DNA of 48,078 bases from Chara braunii (Eukaryota; Streptophyta; Charophyceae; Charales; Characeae): NCBI GenBank assembly GCA_003427395.1, contig BFEA01000222.1, positions 1,233,031 through 1,281,108 of the forward strand, written 5' to 3'. Shown here one piece after another: positions 11,103-22,121 of this stretch. Made by a program: the position numbers and the translations under genes. Each line of letters begins with the position of its first letter. Position 1 is the first letter of the stretch. Under the pieces are notes generated by a model, which did no database searches, had not been told where the DNA came from, and saw only the letters and a program-made list of their open reading frames with translations.

Positions 11103-12069
11103 GACCTCATGATGCGTCTACGCATGCTTCAAATGTCTAAAAGTAGCCTCGCATCTGTCTGTCCACTCCCACGGGGTGTCAAGGCGAGTTAGGTCAGTCA
11201 AAGGGGCGGCAACTATGCTATAGTTCTTCACGAAGTTGCGATAGTAGCCGGTCATCCCTAAGAAAGACCTCATCTCAGTCACAGACTAAGGACGCGACCA
11301 GTCACGAATGCTGGCCACCTTCGCGTCATCGGGCTTTAATCCCTCAGCGGAAATCTCATGACCAAAGTACAAGACACGGGTGCGGCCAAACTCGCACTTC
11401 TCACCGTTGATCTTGAACTAAGGACTTTGTCCAAGTGCGCAACGTGCTCCTCGACAGTCTTACTAAAAATAAGTATGTCATCGAGGTACACGATGACAAA
11501 GTTATCCAAGTAGTTATGAAATATCTGATTCATAGCGTGCTGAAAGGTGCCAGGAGCATTGCAAAGACCGAAAGGCATCACCACAAACTCGTATAGACCG
11601 TACCTGGTCTGAAAAGCGTTTTTGTGTTGATCCTCGGGCCGGATTGGAATCTAATGGTACCCGAACTTCAGATCTATCTTACTGAAGTACCGACACCCTT
11701 GCACTCTATCTAGCAAGTCATCGATGCGCGGTAGGGGCTCTCTGTTCTTGATAGTGATGGCATTGAGGCCCGTATAGTCAAAATGCACATCCTAAGTGTT
11801 CCTTCCTTCTTCTTGGGTACAAATAGGACTGGAGACCCATAAGGAGAAACACTCGGCCGAATCCAACCCTTTTCTACGAGTTCCTTGAGTTGTCGGCGAA
11901 GCTCATCAAGCTCGACTGGAGATATCCGATAGATCCTTCCCTTTGGAATGCTAGACCCTAGGATAATCTCTATCGCGTGGACGACCTCCCTCTCAACAAC
12001 CCCTGTCGGCTCTTCAAATAGATCAGGGTATTTAGCAACTACTCCCTCTATCTCCGGCGGCATTTTCAC
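11103..12069 (-). pseudogene. Gypsy-1 reverse transcriptase
   Basis: Reading leftwards, KGWIRPSVSPYGSPVLFVPK (fingers), then [19 protein letters not shown] (first catalytic Asp), then VVMPFGLCNAPGTFQHAMNQ, then VIVYLDDILIFS (catalytic DD) and the thumb (FKINGEKCEFGRTRVLYFGH). Frameshifts occur near 11787 and near 11430, the latter with a loss of about seven codons. TAG stops lie at 11651-11653, 11286-11288 and 11118-11120; the first replaces the Q of GYHQI. Clearly Ty3/gypsy-type, clearly dead. Confidence 0.88.
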
Positions 12070-12421
12070 CGGCTCGCCTGCAGCAGAGACAGACTAGATA
12101 CATACCCTCCTCCTGATTTTGCTCATAATAATTATAGAACGCGGCCGCACACATGCATCCATAGGACTCGATCAGACTACTAGCTTTGAACTTACGTAAT
12201 CTGGCGGTCCTCCACCTGGCAAAGTGTGTTTGACCANTTTTCGGTCCCAGTCAAACTGGGGTTGTGCCACAGAGGGGTAGTACATACCTAACAAAATATC
12301 TATGAGGAGTTCATCGCTCACTAGGAACGAGACACGATGTCTCAGTTCCCCTTGCGCGTACGGGAAACAACACTCAACATCCTGGAGGTAGTCGTTGACT
12401 ACCATGCGCTGTTTGTTGGCA

Positions 12422-12473
12422 CAGGTCGACTCCACAGGTCGACTCCACAGGTCGACTCCACAGGTCGACTCAG
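12422..12473. repeat. 13-bp minisatellite, about four units
   Basis: The unit CAGGTCGACTCCA repeats three times in full and once in part, inside the Gypsy-1 protease coding region. Confidence 0.85.
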
Positions 12474-12724
12474 GCCCTGCACTTGCCCCTGTAAGCGCAG
12501 CCTCTCAACGCATGCGCGACTAATGAAGTTCCGTGTCGAGCAAGTGTCATAATGGGCCCCGGCCTTGCGGTCGCCAATGACCACCTCGCTGACGAACATC
12601 TCACCCTTAGGGGCTTTGACCAATGTCGTCCAAGAAGCTAGCGGGTCTGATCTAGACCACTCTTCCTCTAGCTCCTCTAAGGACTCAAACACATTCCTCG
12701 AACAGAGGGTCGATGGGTCTGAAC

Positions 12725-13338
12725 CATGGCTACGCCGGACCCGGACCCGGACATTTCCGGACATGGAACCGGACCCGTGTCCAGTAGTTTCCGGACGTCC
12801 GGAATTCCGGACATTTCCGGACCTCCGGACATGGGGGGATCCGGACGGTCCGGATGTCTGGACAGGTCCGAAAAATGTCCGGACCATTAAAAAAAAAAAA
12901 AAAAAATCTGAAAAAAAAGTATGTTATGCAGAATAACAATGCAAACCACTTTTGCCTCAGAGTCATGTTAGAATTCCTAACCAAACTTGAGTTAAAAGTC
13001 AAAAATTATAAAAAGCTTAAAAAAAAACTTAAAAAAGTTTTAAAAACTAATAAAAGGTAATGAATTATTCATAATAAAAAACTTGGGGTTGTCTAATAAA
13101 TTATTATAGAGAGAGAGCATGTCTGGACCCCCCAAAAAAGCATAAAAGGGCCTGAAAAAACCCTCAAAACAATTTTGGGGGCTTGGCTCCTCAATGGGGA
13201 AGGGTCCTGGACCGTTTTTTTTCTTCTTCTTTTTTTCTCGAAATTTAGCAGATCCGGACCGTTTGGACCGGACGTCCGGATTCCGGACCAAATCCCAACC
13301 GTCTGGACAGCGGTCCGGACGTCCGGATCGTAGCCATG
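12725..13338. mobile_element. Non-autonomous hAT-like element (hAT-1)
   Basis: A 614-bp element with terminal inverted repeat CATGGCTACG at both ends and an exact 8-bp direct duplication GTCTGAAC (12717-12724, 13339-13346). Excision restores the Gypsy-1 frame. Both subterminal zones are packed with TCCGGAC/GTCCGGA repeats, and the AT-rich core contains AAAAATCTGAAAAAAAAGTA. There is no transposase. An 8-bp duplication with short inverted repeats and clustered subterminal motifs is typical of hAT-superfamily derivatives; the superfamily call rests on these features only. Confidence 0.8.
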
Positions 13339-13445
13339 GTCTGAACATGTTTGCGGGACGACGATGGAGTCAGTAGCTTGGGCCATCTCTCGAGATGGTG
13401 AGGGTGTGTCCACCACCTCGACCCTAGCAGGAACAACTACTATTC

Positions 13446-15416
13446 CTACTGGCCCGACGTGTTTCCCGGAGCAGTGCCAAAAGTGCTAGCCACATTGCTA
13501 CCAACGGGATTGGAGGATCGCAACGCCTGCCCCATCATAGGCGGGATCTTCTCGGTCACCTTCTTGTTGCGGCACTTGAATTGGTTATGGTCATATTGAC
13601 CACAACGAATACAGGCATGTCTGGTGTACCTGTCTCTCCACACGTCCTCACTGAGACCCGCTTTCTCCCATGGAGGAGCATTGGGGTCAACTTGACTCCT
13701 TGACCGGGAACCTCCACGGCGTCTACCGGGCGCCTTACCTTTCTGTGCTACGGCAGCGACTACTCCACCCCCTGAAGTCTCTACGCTGCCAGCCTTTGAA
13801 CCTACTCCCGCCTGGAACTCGTCGTCCAACTCGATGGTAGAACCATCGTTGCCGACAAACATAATGCGGCCCTTCGCCTTCCAGTTGGGAGGCAGTGACT
13901 TCTTCCTACCATCCGTCGTGGGATTATGTCCATGCCCTATCTTTGCCTCAAGGTCTAGGGCCTTCTTGCTGAACGAGGGAAAGTTGTGCATATTGATGTT
14001 GGCCTCACCTGCCAACCGATTCCTGAGAGGCATGGGAAAGCATCTCAGGTAGGAGGTGAGTAAGACCTGGGGGTCATAGCGCAACCCAGGGACACAGATC
14101 AGACGCTCGATAGCATCAGTGGCCTCTCTTACTGACTTAAACTGCCTCGTGTGTAGTGTTAGGATCACGTCAGTGGCCTTTTGGGCCTCCTGAGGATCGT
14201 GCCACCTATCTTCCACCATCTTGAGAAAGTCCTCCAGTTTCTGGTGGGCTGCCTAAGCGCGAAAGTCATGACCGTATCCCTGCAACTGCACTAAACCACT
14301 CAACCATCTTGCTGCACTACCCTCTGGGTAGGATGCGGCCACAAGCACTTCCTCGTGCAGCAAGGTAAGTTTGCACTTGATATAGACCGGCACTGCCCTC
14401 AACCAAGTATCGAGGTCTTCGCCCCTCTTATCCCCTGTGAAGGGTTTCGGAGCGGCGATGACCGTCTTCGGTACCCACTGACTTTGTCCCTGTCCCTGCA
14501 TCACTCCGGGCTATGGACCCTGTGATACAGGCTGCTGCACTGACTGCAGGGGTTGTGTACCCTGCGGCTGTACAAGCTGCAAGACAGCAGGCTGCACGCT
14601 TACGACAACCTGCGACGGAGATTGGGTGAACACTGTCTGTAGAGGAACCTGTAAACTAGGACCTGTTGAGAGCCCTCCTGTTAACGACATACCCAGGGAC
14701 ACAGTCTGGACCGATGTTGGAGCTACATATGGGGATACCCCAATCACCGGCGGGACAAAAGGAGGAGGATGTACAACGGGCCAGGCACCAAGCCCGAACG
14801 GTGATGGTGCCGCATGCGATCGCCCGACTAACACAGCCAGACTCTGTTGGATGTCCTATAAGATCTCCATCTGGTGATCTTGCATCTCTACTACACTTAA
14901 CAAGACCGACCGTATGGTCCTCACATCATCCTCCATCTCTGCTGGGTCCATCTCCTCTAACTCACTAATGTCCGCTTGCCTCCGCTGCATCCTGGCTCTT
15001 CTTCTAATCATTCTCTCTTTTTCTGCCTTAATCTCTCTTAAATCCTTTTGTAGCTGTGTCTCGCGATCAACAGCTCGTTGTATGGCGATCTCCTCGGGAG
15101 TTATCACTAACGGTTGGCTTGCCATAACGCCAGTGGACTGACTCTGGGTTTGTGCAACCGTTGACCCTATAGACCCTGAACTGCTGGTCTGGGAACTCTG
15201 CGGCGCAGAAGTTGCCATGGCCGCTGAAACAGCGGCTTCGCTTGTGAATGCTCTGCTGATCTCTGCTGCCCTAGCCCTCCGTTGCTGCTGCTGCCTCTCC
15301 CTAAGCTGGCGGAACAGATATTTGTCGCCCTCTGGTCCTAAGGCCAAGTGGGCTATCGGGCGTCTAGCCAATCGCAAGATCCGGTCGTCTTCACTAGTGG
15401 TGTCCCTATCGCTCAT
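13446..15416 (-). pseudogene. Gypsy-1 gag
   Basis: One frame runs from the ATG at 15416 to 13446, broken by three TAG codons (14856, 14511 and 14253). The N-terminus is charged and helical with a coiled-coil-like ELREI/EKER region, followed by a Q/S/P-rich linker. Then come the retrotransposon-gag domain (KPFTGDKRGEDLDTWLRAV ... PEGSAARWLSGL) and a nucleocapsid knuckle CIRCGQYDHNQFKC (C-X2-C-X4-H-X4-C) near 13564-13605. Each TAG sits where a Gln codon is plausible. Gag would build the virus-like particle. Confidence 0.88.
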
Positions 15417-15420
15417 ATGC

Positions 15421-17097
15421 TACAGAACTGCACACCGTCTACACTAGGACACACAATGGATGCCTACCTCAGCGACATGTACAAACCGATATAAATAATC
15501 GACAACTATATTAGAGACTAGACATTCGAGTCCAGCAGGTAAATCCAGATTCCTACAAATAAAACTGTTTTTAGTTTGACTAGTTCTCAAACAGAATGCA
15601 CAAATGAACAGAGAACAATTCTAGTATGCTGTCTGTCAGATGTTAATGGCAGTACATCTGACTAATCAAAATAAAAATAACATCATTTGTTTGGTCTGTT
15701 TGCAGCATGGGGTCTTACTCAAACGTATCACCTGGAATCTACCCCTTCCCAAATTCCCTTCGATTGTCACTTGACGCCAGCGTCCCTGAGCAATCCGGTT
15801 TGGTGTGCGTGACTAAAGGTGTGCACACGCCCCACCCCTGTGCCCCGAGTAGCTGCTCAGCTGGCCAGCCCTGCACGCTGTTTACCCTCGCGTGCAGCAA
15901 GCCTTACACCGATTGGCTGATCAAGAGGCAATTTAACGACCGCCCCCAAGTGTCATCAGGAATTATTTTACGTCGCAGCAGGACGACGATCACAACCAAT
16001 GGTCTCCCCAGCCGGTGTTTATTTATAGACGCCCGGTACTCATCTCTCCCATAGGGCTGGCCTGTCAAATCTTAACGGCAGTACATCTGACTAATCAAAA
16101 TAAAAATAGCATCATTTGTTTGGTCTGTTTGCAGCATGGGGTCTTACTCAAACGTATCACCTGGAATCTACCCCTTCCCCAATTCCCTTCGATTGTCACT
16201 TGACGCCAGCGTCCCTGAGCACTCCGGTTTGGCGTGCGTGACTAAAGGTGTGCACACGGCCCACCCCTGTGCCCCGAGTAGCTGCTCAGCTGGCCAGCCC
16301 TGCACGCTGTTTATCCTCGCGTGCGGCGAGCCTTACACCGATTGGCTAATCAAGAGGCAATTTAACGACCGCCCCCAAGTGTCATCAGGAATTATTTTAC
16401 GTCGCAGCAGGACGACGATCACAGCCAATGGTCTCCCCAGCCGGTGTTTATTTATAGACGCCCGGTACTCATCTCTCCCATAGGGCTGGCCTGCCCTTCC
16501 GTACCCCTTCTATGAGCGCAGCAAGCAGACAAGGACAAAGCAGCAAAGCATGTGTGCTCTACTCCCGGTGGGTTGGCATGGTGACCGTGACCCAGTGCTC
16601 CGTCCAAGGCCCTTCAGAAAGCACCGCCCTCTCCTTCCAGACGCTCCACGTGAACAATGCCAACTCTCAAGGTTGAGCTCACACGACACCTCACATGAGA
16701 GGACTCTCAAGAAGGAACTCACAACCTCACGGTAATAAGTGACGAAGAGGGTAGATAAGGTTAAGAGCAACGTACCTTATTATAGCCGCCCCCAACCACA
16801 GATATTCTCACCAGATGACATGATGGCGATTGCGATGACCAGTCACTACATCGGCACAACCAGCATTATCTCGCCGTTCCACCTCAGCATCAATCAACCA
16901 CCAGATAGTTCTCATCACACTGCGAACACCCAATATACACACCGTAGCCTTCCTAGCGATTCCCCTCTCCTCCTAGGTCACCACACTTGTCTTCGCCCTC
17001 CTCACTACACACCACCTACGGCCAGACTCACCAAGCAGACCGCATGTATGTACCGCATAGGTTGAAGACAACCGCCAGATGAGTGCAACGTACCACA
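15421..17097 (-). other. Gypsy-1 leader between PBS and gag
   Basis: About 1.7 kb of non-coding leader. It contains the 429-bp-period tandem duplication described separately and no convincing domain on either strand. Confidence 0.7.
15648..16491 (+). repeat. Two-copy tandem repeat, 429-bp period
   Basis: Copies at 15648-16062 and 16077-16491 are nearly identical. Each has an ATG-initiated 115-codon open frame on the plus strand (15707 and 16136), antisense to the element. Near each 3' end lies a CCAATGG box followed by TATTTATAG (16020 and 16449), which looks like a CCAAT/TATA promoter. The ORF resembles no family I know, and conservation could simply reflect recent duplication. Confidence 0.8.
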
Positions 17098-17109
17098 GCT
17101 CCGATACCA
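17098..17109 (-). promoter_or_regulatory. Gypsy-1 primer-binding site
   Basis: The complement reads TGGTATCGGAGC, three bases inside the 5' LTR. It matches the initiator-Met PBS TGGTATCAGAGC except for one base, and the same variant occurs in Gypsy-3. Confidence 0.85.
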
Positions 17110-17112
17110 AAT

Positions 17113-18052
17113 TGCAAGAAAGATGAGCAATAGCGAACTCCAGCAATCAAACAGCATCATACACATAAGACGAGACAGTTGTGACCTCGAACCAATAGTA
17201 GAATTGCATCACGAGTTACACCAAATAAGAGCACACCAAAAGCTCATAATTGACAATGCTGGAATAGTCTCATCATCATCATCAACGAAGAACCAATGTT
17301 GATATCCTATCTGGGGCTCGGCGCCCAGACTAAAGATGGCAGATCCTATCAAGCCTAGACTACAATGCCGAAGATGACGACAACAGCTCTCCCGAAGTAC
17401 GAACAGATTGCGACCAATGTCGCACGCTTCCAGCACCAGGTATGTCTCGCATCATTCACAACCTCGTTCCCCAACACACAGATGCCACATGCACCCAAGG
17501 ACCACCCTGCGCCACACCCAGCTCACAGCAGCGCAACTCGGCTATGGCTGCGTGCTCCTTCCAGCTCGCCTGTGAGCGCGTGAGCGCTGGTCAGCTTCAG
17601 CGCAGCAGCGCTTGCGCAGCATGCAGCCAGCACCTGAATGTCCAATGCGGAGGCAGGCCATTTGCTATATGGAAGTGGCCTACCTGCGTTCTGTCCCAGG
17701 CTGCGATGGGCCTTTCCCAAGAAGCTTCCGGTAGGCCCCGGTAGGTTGAGGCCCAGTCCAAACAACTCAGGCCCTGGGTCTGTGGTGGTTGCTTGCGCCC
17801 AACTGTCATCGGCCTGTGTCTGGCCCACATCCCGTATCCAGCCCAGGGCCTGCCTTTGATTCATGCAAACAGGCGACCCAGGGCCTAGGTTCTCTCAACC
17901 AACTGGCGCTGCGCAACTGCCTGAATTTCCTTAGTTGCGTGGTGGCCAAAATTCAGGGCCCTCTGGCCCTCGTCGAGCCTGCCTTCACTTAGGGCGGCCG
18001 ACGTGCTGCTTGGCAGGGCCTGAAAGGGGCACATCGGGGCTGTAGCCTCGCA
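17113..18052 (-). repeat. Gypsy-1 5' LTR
   Basis: TG...CA borders and full-length similarity to 8181-9108. It is followed on the right by ATTA, the target duplication. Confidence 0.9.
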
Positions 18053-18886
18053 ATTATTTTCATTATTCAATTTCAAAATTCAATTTCCTTTTTAGAAAAT
18101 CGTCAAATAATTTTTGGAATTTCCCAATTTTAATTCTTATGAACTCGAATCAGTTTTTTTTTCGGTCCCTCATAAAATTCAAAAATTAGGCTACCAAAGT
18201 GGCTCGGCGCCACTTGCCCGGCCGGGCCAAAAAAACATAAAAAAATAAAAATCATTTTTTAACTTTATTTTTTATTTTGAACATGGTAAAGAATTTCGGT
18301 GTGACCTTGAGGCAAAAGTTGTTCAGTTTATTTTTCTGCATAACAATTTTTTTTTGGATTTCTTTTTTTCTTTTTTTTGCTAGGACCCTCTGTGGTCCTT
18401 GCACGGTCGGGCTGTCCGGGAAAATAGGGTTTCCCGGACGGCCCGGCTGGTAGCCTAGGAAATTCTGCAATTCTTTTTTAAATTCTTTTGGAATTCCTTT
18501 GAAATTTCTTTGAAATTCCTCTTAATTTTACAACATGTTGATAAATTTTCTTAATTCATCTAAATAATATCAAATTTTCTCTTAATTTATCTTATTTGGC
18601 TATCATTGATACCTTTGTCATTTCATCGTAACCTCTTAATTTAGGAATGAACTTGCTAATTGTATTTCAAACTGCCTTTGGATTTCCTTACCGTTTGGAA
18701 ATACGTCAAGGAGTTTTTCATTTTCTTTCAAAATTTCCTTCTGAGCTCATCCCTACCTCTTATCTCATCTCCCCGAACTTTCAAAAACTTTTATGCATAT
18801 TTTTTAAATTCGTTGAATTTTGCTTAAATTCCTTCTAAATTCCGAATTTACATCCAAATAATTTTGGGATTTATTTTGATGTCGCG
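18053..18886. other. AT-rich DNA containing a small inverted-repeat element
   Basis: AT-rich, with many AAATTC/GAATTT words and no credible coding sequence. It probably continues the DNA left of Gypsy-1. It hosts the element at 18187-18457. Confidence 0.5.
18187..18457. mobile_element. Small hAT-like element (hAT-2)
   Basis: Ends TAGGCTACCA and TGGTAGCCTA form a 10-bp perfect inverted repeat. Subterminal zones carry CCGGCCGGG/CCCGGAC words. The core, read on the minus strand, contains TTATGCAGAAAAATAA and ACTTTTGCCTCAAGGTCA, similar to the hAT-1 core (TTATGCAGAATAACAA, ACTTTTGCCTCAGAGTCA). No target duplication is recognisable. The relation to hAT-1 is therefore based on core and end similarity. 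Confidence 0.6.
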
Positions 18887-18889
18887 AAG

Positions 18890-19165
18890 ATCTTTTGGCT
18901 ATCATGTTCGGGTTCGGTGACCGAACCCGAACATTCACGACCGAACGCAAACGAGCGCCAAAACCTTCCGAGCGCGAACATAAAAAAAGGGGGGGAAAAA
19001 AACATTCTCGAAAAAATCTGAAAAAAGTATACGTTATGTAAAATAATAATACAAACAGAGTTTTTTTTGTTTTTTTTAAAATGTTCGACCGAACACATTC
19101 GGGAGGCGTTCGGCCGAACACCCGAACATATTCGGACGTTCGAAAAAGCTTCGAACATGTTCAGT
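18890..19165. mobile_element. hAT-like element (hAT-3), borders approximate
   Basis: Both flanks are dense in GTTCGG/CCGAAC repeats, and the core holds AAAAAATCTGAAAAAAGTAT followed by CGTTATGTAAAATAATAA, matching the hAT-1 core. The right end GTGTGCTACACAG resembles the hAT-4 end GTGCTACGCAG. The left end GGCTATCATG resembles hAT-1 and hAT-2. I cannot find a target duplication, so the limits are uncertain. Confidence 0.55.
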
Positions 19166-19450
19166 GTGCTACACAGCTTTACACTTCATTTTTACCCGCC
19201 TTTCTCTCTCAGTCCACCCTGGCTTCTCGTGACAACCCACAACGTGCACTCCAAAATCACGCTCGAGACGCCCGCGCCGCCAACCGACTCGCTCGCTTTG
19301 ACGCGTCGACCGCAGCCACTGACCGCCCCTCTCGTCACAATTCCCCCTCTACACCATCTTCATCTTCTTCATCTCTTGATTCCATGCAGAGGGCAGTCCC
19401 TGAGCCCGGTTCGCTCCACCAGTGACGGCGTTGCACTTCTTGCTCGCGAG

Positions 19451-20874
19451 ATGGCACCCGACTCGACCGCCACCGTTACCACAATAGACTTTGGTTTTGC
19501 AGCCACTACCTCAACGAACATGATCGCCATACTCCTACTACAGCGCATGCAAGACCGCTTCGACGCTCAGTTTGCTATTTTGTCTGACCGCATGGCACAT
19601 CTGGAGTCCCGTTTCAGTCCTCTCCCCTCATCTCCTCCCCTCCTCCCCCTTCCCAAACACATGTTGCTAGCGGATCACATCCTTCCCCTCCCAGTTTGGG
19701 ATCTCGCATTCCACCACCCCAGCCCCGTCATCAGCATCTATACCATCTTCCTCTTCTACCTCGGCTGGCGTCATTACACACTTGTCTCCACCACAGGTGG
19801 CATGTCCCCTCCTCAGGCCCACCCTTCCTCTGCAGCTACATCTTCCTCCCAGGTTCCTACACCCGCACTTCCCTCCACAGGAGCCATGGCATCTTGTCCC
19901 ACCACCTCCTCGACACTCATCTCCACGGCACCCTTGGCATCCCCTCATGTTCCCCTCCTTCCCTCCCAACCGCCTCCTAACACCCAGGACAAATTGTTGA
20001 GCTCCAGCACCAGCTCGCATTGGCTCACGATTACATTCGTTGGCTCCACGGAGGTCAGTCCGTACCCCACCACTCGGTGGTACAGCCTGTCGCTCCCTTC
20101 ATTTACCGACAGCATCAGACACAGGCTACTGCGATGCACTTCGCCCTCCCACCGCTTGCGACCACTCTGTGTCAGGGACCGTTACCCCAATTTTCTGCCC
20201 TACCTAGTGCTACCATCGATGCCCACACATCTTTTGTCCTCTTGTCCCAGCCAGCTCTTCCTCTCCCTCCTCTCTATCGACCTCTGACGTATGTTCCACA
20301 GGTCCGAATGGATCGCCTTCCACAGTTCGACGGCAAGGCCTCCGAGCTCCAAGGATGGACCACTACCGCTGAAGATCAGCTTCGCTACCATGGTGTCGCC
20401 ATGGAACTGTGGCCCGTCGAGATGTCCTCTTGCTTCACAGGTCGTGCAACTTCCACATGGCGTGACTTCCTCGCCTGCCGCTCACAGCGTGGATTACATG
20501 ATGGTATGTCGTACTCCGAGTTTCGGGACTTCCTCCAACAGTACTTCTCTCGCCCTATGCCTACACGTGACCCGATCACCCGAGTGGGCGAGATCAGATG
20601 GCTTGGTGGCGACAACGCCTACATCATGATATTCCATCGCCTACTCGCACAAATCCCGGTCACCGCCATATCCAAGGACACCATGATCCAACGATTCCCC
20701 ACAGGTCTACCTCAACCATTCCAGTGGCAGATGATGTCGTACTCTATCCACACCTTACCTAAGGCCTTCAACATTGCGCAGACCATCGAACTCACTCCAC
20801 TCGTTGGCCCCTCGCCTCAGCCCTCCACTGCCCACCCCGCCACCACTGCAGCCCCTCGCCCCTCTCAGCCTTGA
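19451..20874 (+). pseudogene. Gypsy-2 gag
   Basis: ATG at 19451 starts a segment with LLQRMQDRFDAQFAILSDRM, a helical coiled-coil-like N-terminus common in chromovirus Gag, then a P/S-rich linker. A frameshift near 19980-20020 moves to the frame of 20020-20874, which holds the retrotransposon-gag domain (RMDRLPQFDGKASELQGW ... FRDFLQQYFSRP). The stop at 20872 overlaps the next frame. The capsid part is well preserved, but the shift disables the protein. Confidence 0.82.
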
Positions 20875-22121
20875 TAATCTTCACATACCGTCGTGGCTCT
20901 CACGGAGATTCAGGACGATCCCTCTTTCGTCGCTTTCACGCCCTACTTTGTGAGTCGTCGAGCGCTGAGGATGGCACCGCCTCAGACGGTTTCACGTGCA
21001 ATCCTGATCAGGGACCAGACTCCCCATCCCCCACCGATGACGACGTCTCATCCCAGGATGACCACCTTGTTCGGACCCTCTCTGCCCTCCTTCATCGTCA
21101 GTTCTTATCCTCGAGGACTCTCTCTTCGGTCCCTCAACAACCTCTCCCAGCGGATTTCATGTTTCCTTGTAGCCGCTTGACCATCGTTGAAAGTGAGGAC
21201 CTTCGTGCACGAGGCATTTGTACGCGTTGCCACCTCACTGGCCATACCTCATCTACCTGGTCGTATGTTGACGCCCTCCAACTTCACTTCGCACAGCACG
21301 CTCGCCCTCAAGTTGTTCCCCTCCAGCGCAGCACCCACCTAGCCACAATGTCTCGTTCCGTTGACTCTCTTACGGTAGCAGGCATACCCGTTCGTGACTC
21401 TACCTTCGCATCGCTTGCTACTCTCCCCGATGACCCTGCTCCGACCTTATCTTTTGCTGACCCTACCAACACTGATATACTTTATCCTTCCTCGCCCATC
21501 GTCCCTTGTGATCCTCCTCCTACACGTCCTCCTACCAGGCGTGCTCTTCGCACTGCCCACTGTAGTGCTTCCCTTATTGCAGTCGAGGATATCATTGACT
21601 TGCTGGACCTCGATTGTTTTAAGGTCCGTTACGAACGTCTCCGCCTTAAAGAGCGCACCCTTTCTGCGATGTCTCAGTGCCTACACAATCCCGATCGCAC
21701 CTTCTTGATTATTCCAGTGCGCCTCGGGACCTCCACTAGAGTGTATGACACACTATGGGACTCTGGCTCTATTGGCAACTTCATTCATCCTCGCGTAGTT
21801 AAGGAGGCATCTCTCTATACATCCCTCTACCCTTCCACTGTCACTGTTACACTTGGTGATAATCAGGCCAAGTCCTTCGTTGACTGTGTGGTGCCCGATC
21901 TTTCGTTCTCCTTCCCCTTGCGGATGCCCCACAGCCTTCACGAGGCCCCTCGGTTCCATGACCAGTGGACCTTCGACGTCATGGAAACCTTATATGGTAT
22001 TGTTATTGGCACTGCCTACTCCCATCAGTTCGCCCATTCCGATCCCAATTGGACCCATAACGATCTCGTCCTCGACGCCAAGGATGAGAAGCGATACCGC
22101 ATTCCATTGTTGGGCAAATAG
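20871..22121 (+). pseudogene. Gypsy-2 nucleocapsid and protease segment
   Basis: The frame carries a damaged zinc knuckle (CTRCHLTGHTSSTW, last Cys replaced by Trp) and then a retropepsin turn YDTLWDSGSIGNFIHP near 21745-21792. The usual FVDCVVPDL and flap-like residues follow. It ends at TAG 22119-22121, but the same frame continues into RT, so that stop probably replaces a Gln codon. There is no good ATG; the frame is probably reached by a one-base shift from gag. Confidence 0.8.

Larger units (their letters stand above)
12172..13430 (-). pseudogene. Gypsy-1 protease region, split by hAT-like element
   Basis: The aspartic protease active-site turn reads YDTCSTRNFIS, where DTGS/DSGA is usual, followed by a flap-like region and LLIDILLGMYY. 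The upstream linker is interrupted by the hAT-like element 12725-13338; deleting it with one GTCTGAAC copy rejoins the frame through PQTCSDPSTL. A 13-bp unit repeated about four times (12422-12473) breaks the frame inside the protease. One N lies at 12237. The protease would mature Gag and Pol. Confidence 0.8.
8181..18052 (-). mobile_element. Gypsy-1: complete Ty3/gypsy LTR element, minus strand
   Basis: Two direct LTRs (8181-9108 and 17113-18052), both TG...CA, flank gag, protease, RT, RNase H and integrase, all on the minus strand. A PBS lies inside the right (5') LTR and a purine tract inside the left (3') LTR. The domain order PR-RT-RH-INT is that of Ty3/gypsy. By eye the LTRs differ by a few percent plus small indels, so the insertion is not recent. 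Coding is destroyed by TAG stops, frameshifts and a nested hAT-like element. Confidence 0.9.

Noticed and set aside
15707-16483. The two 115-codon plus-strand ORFs as genes
   Set aside because: They are antisense copies of one duplicated leader segment, with no recognised domain. Conservation is expected from duplication alone.
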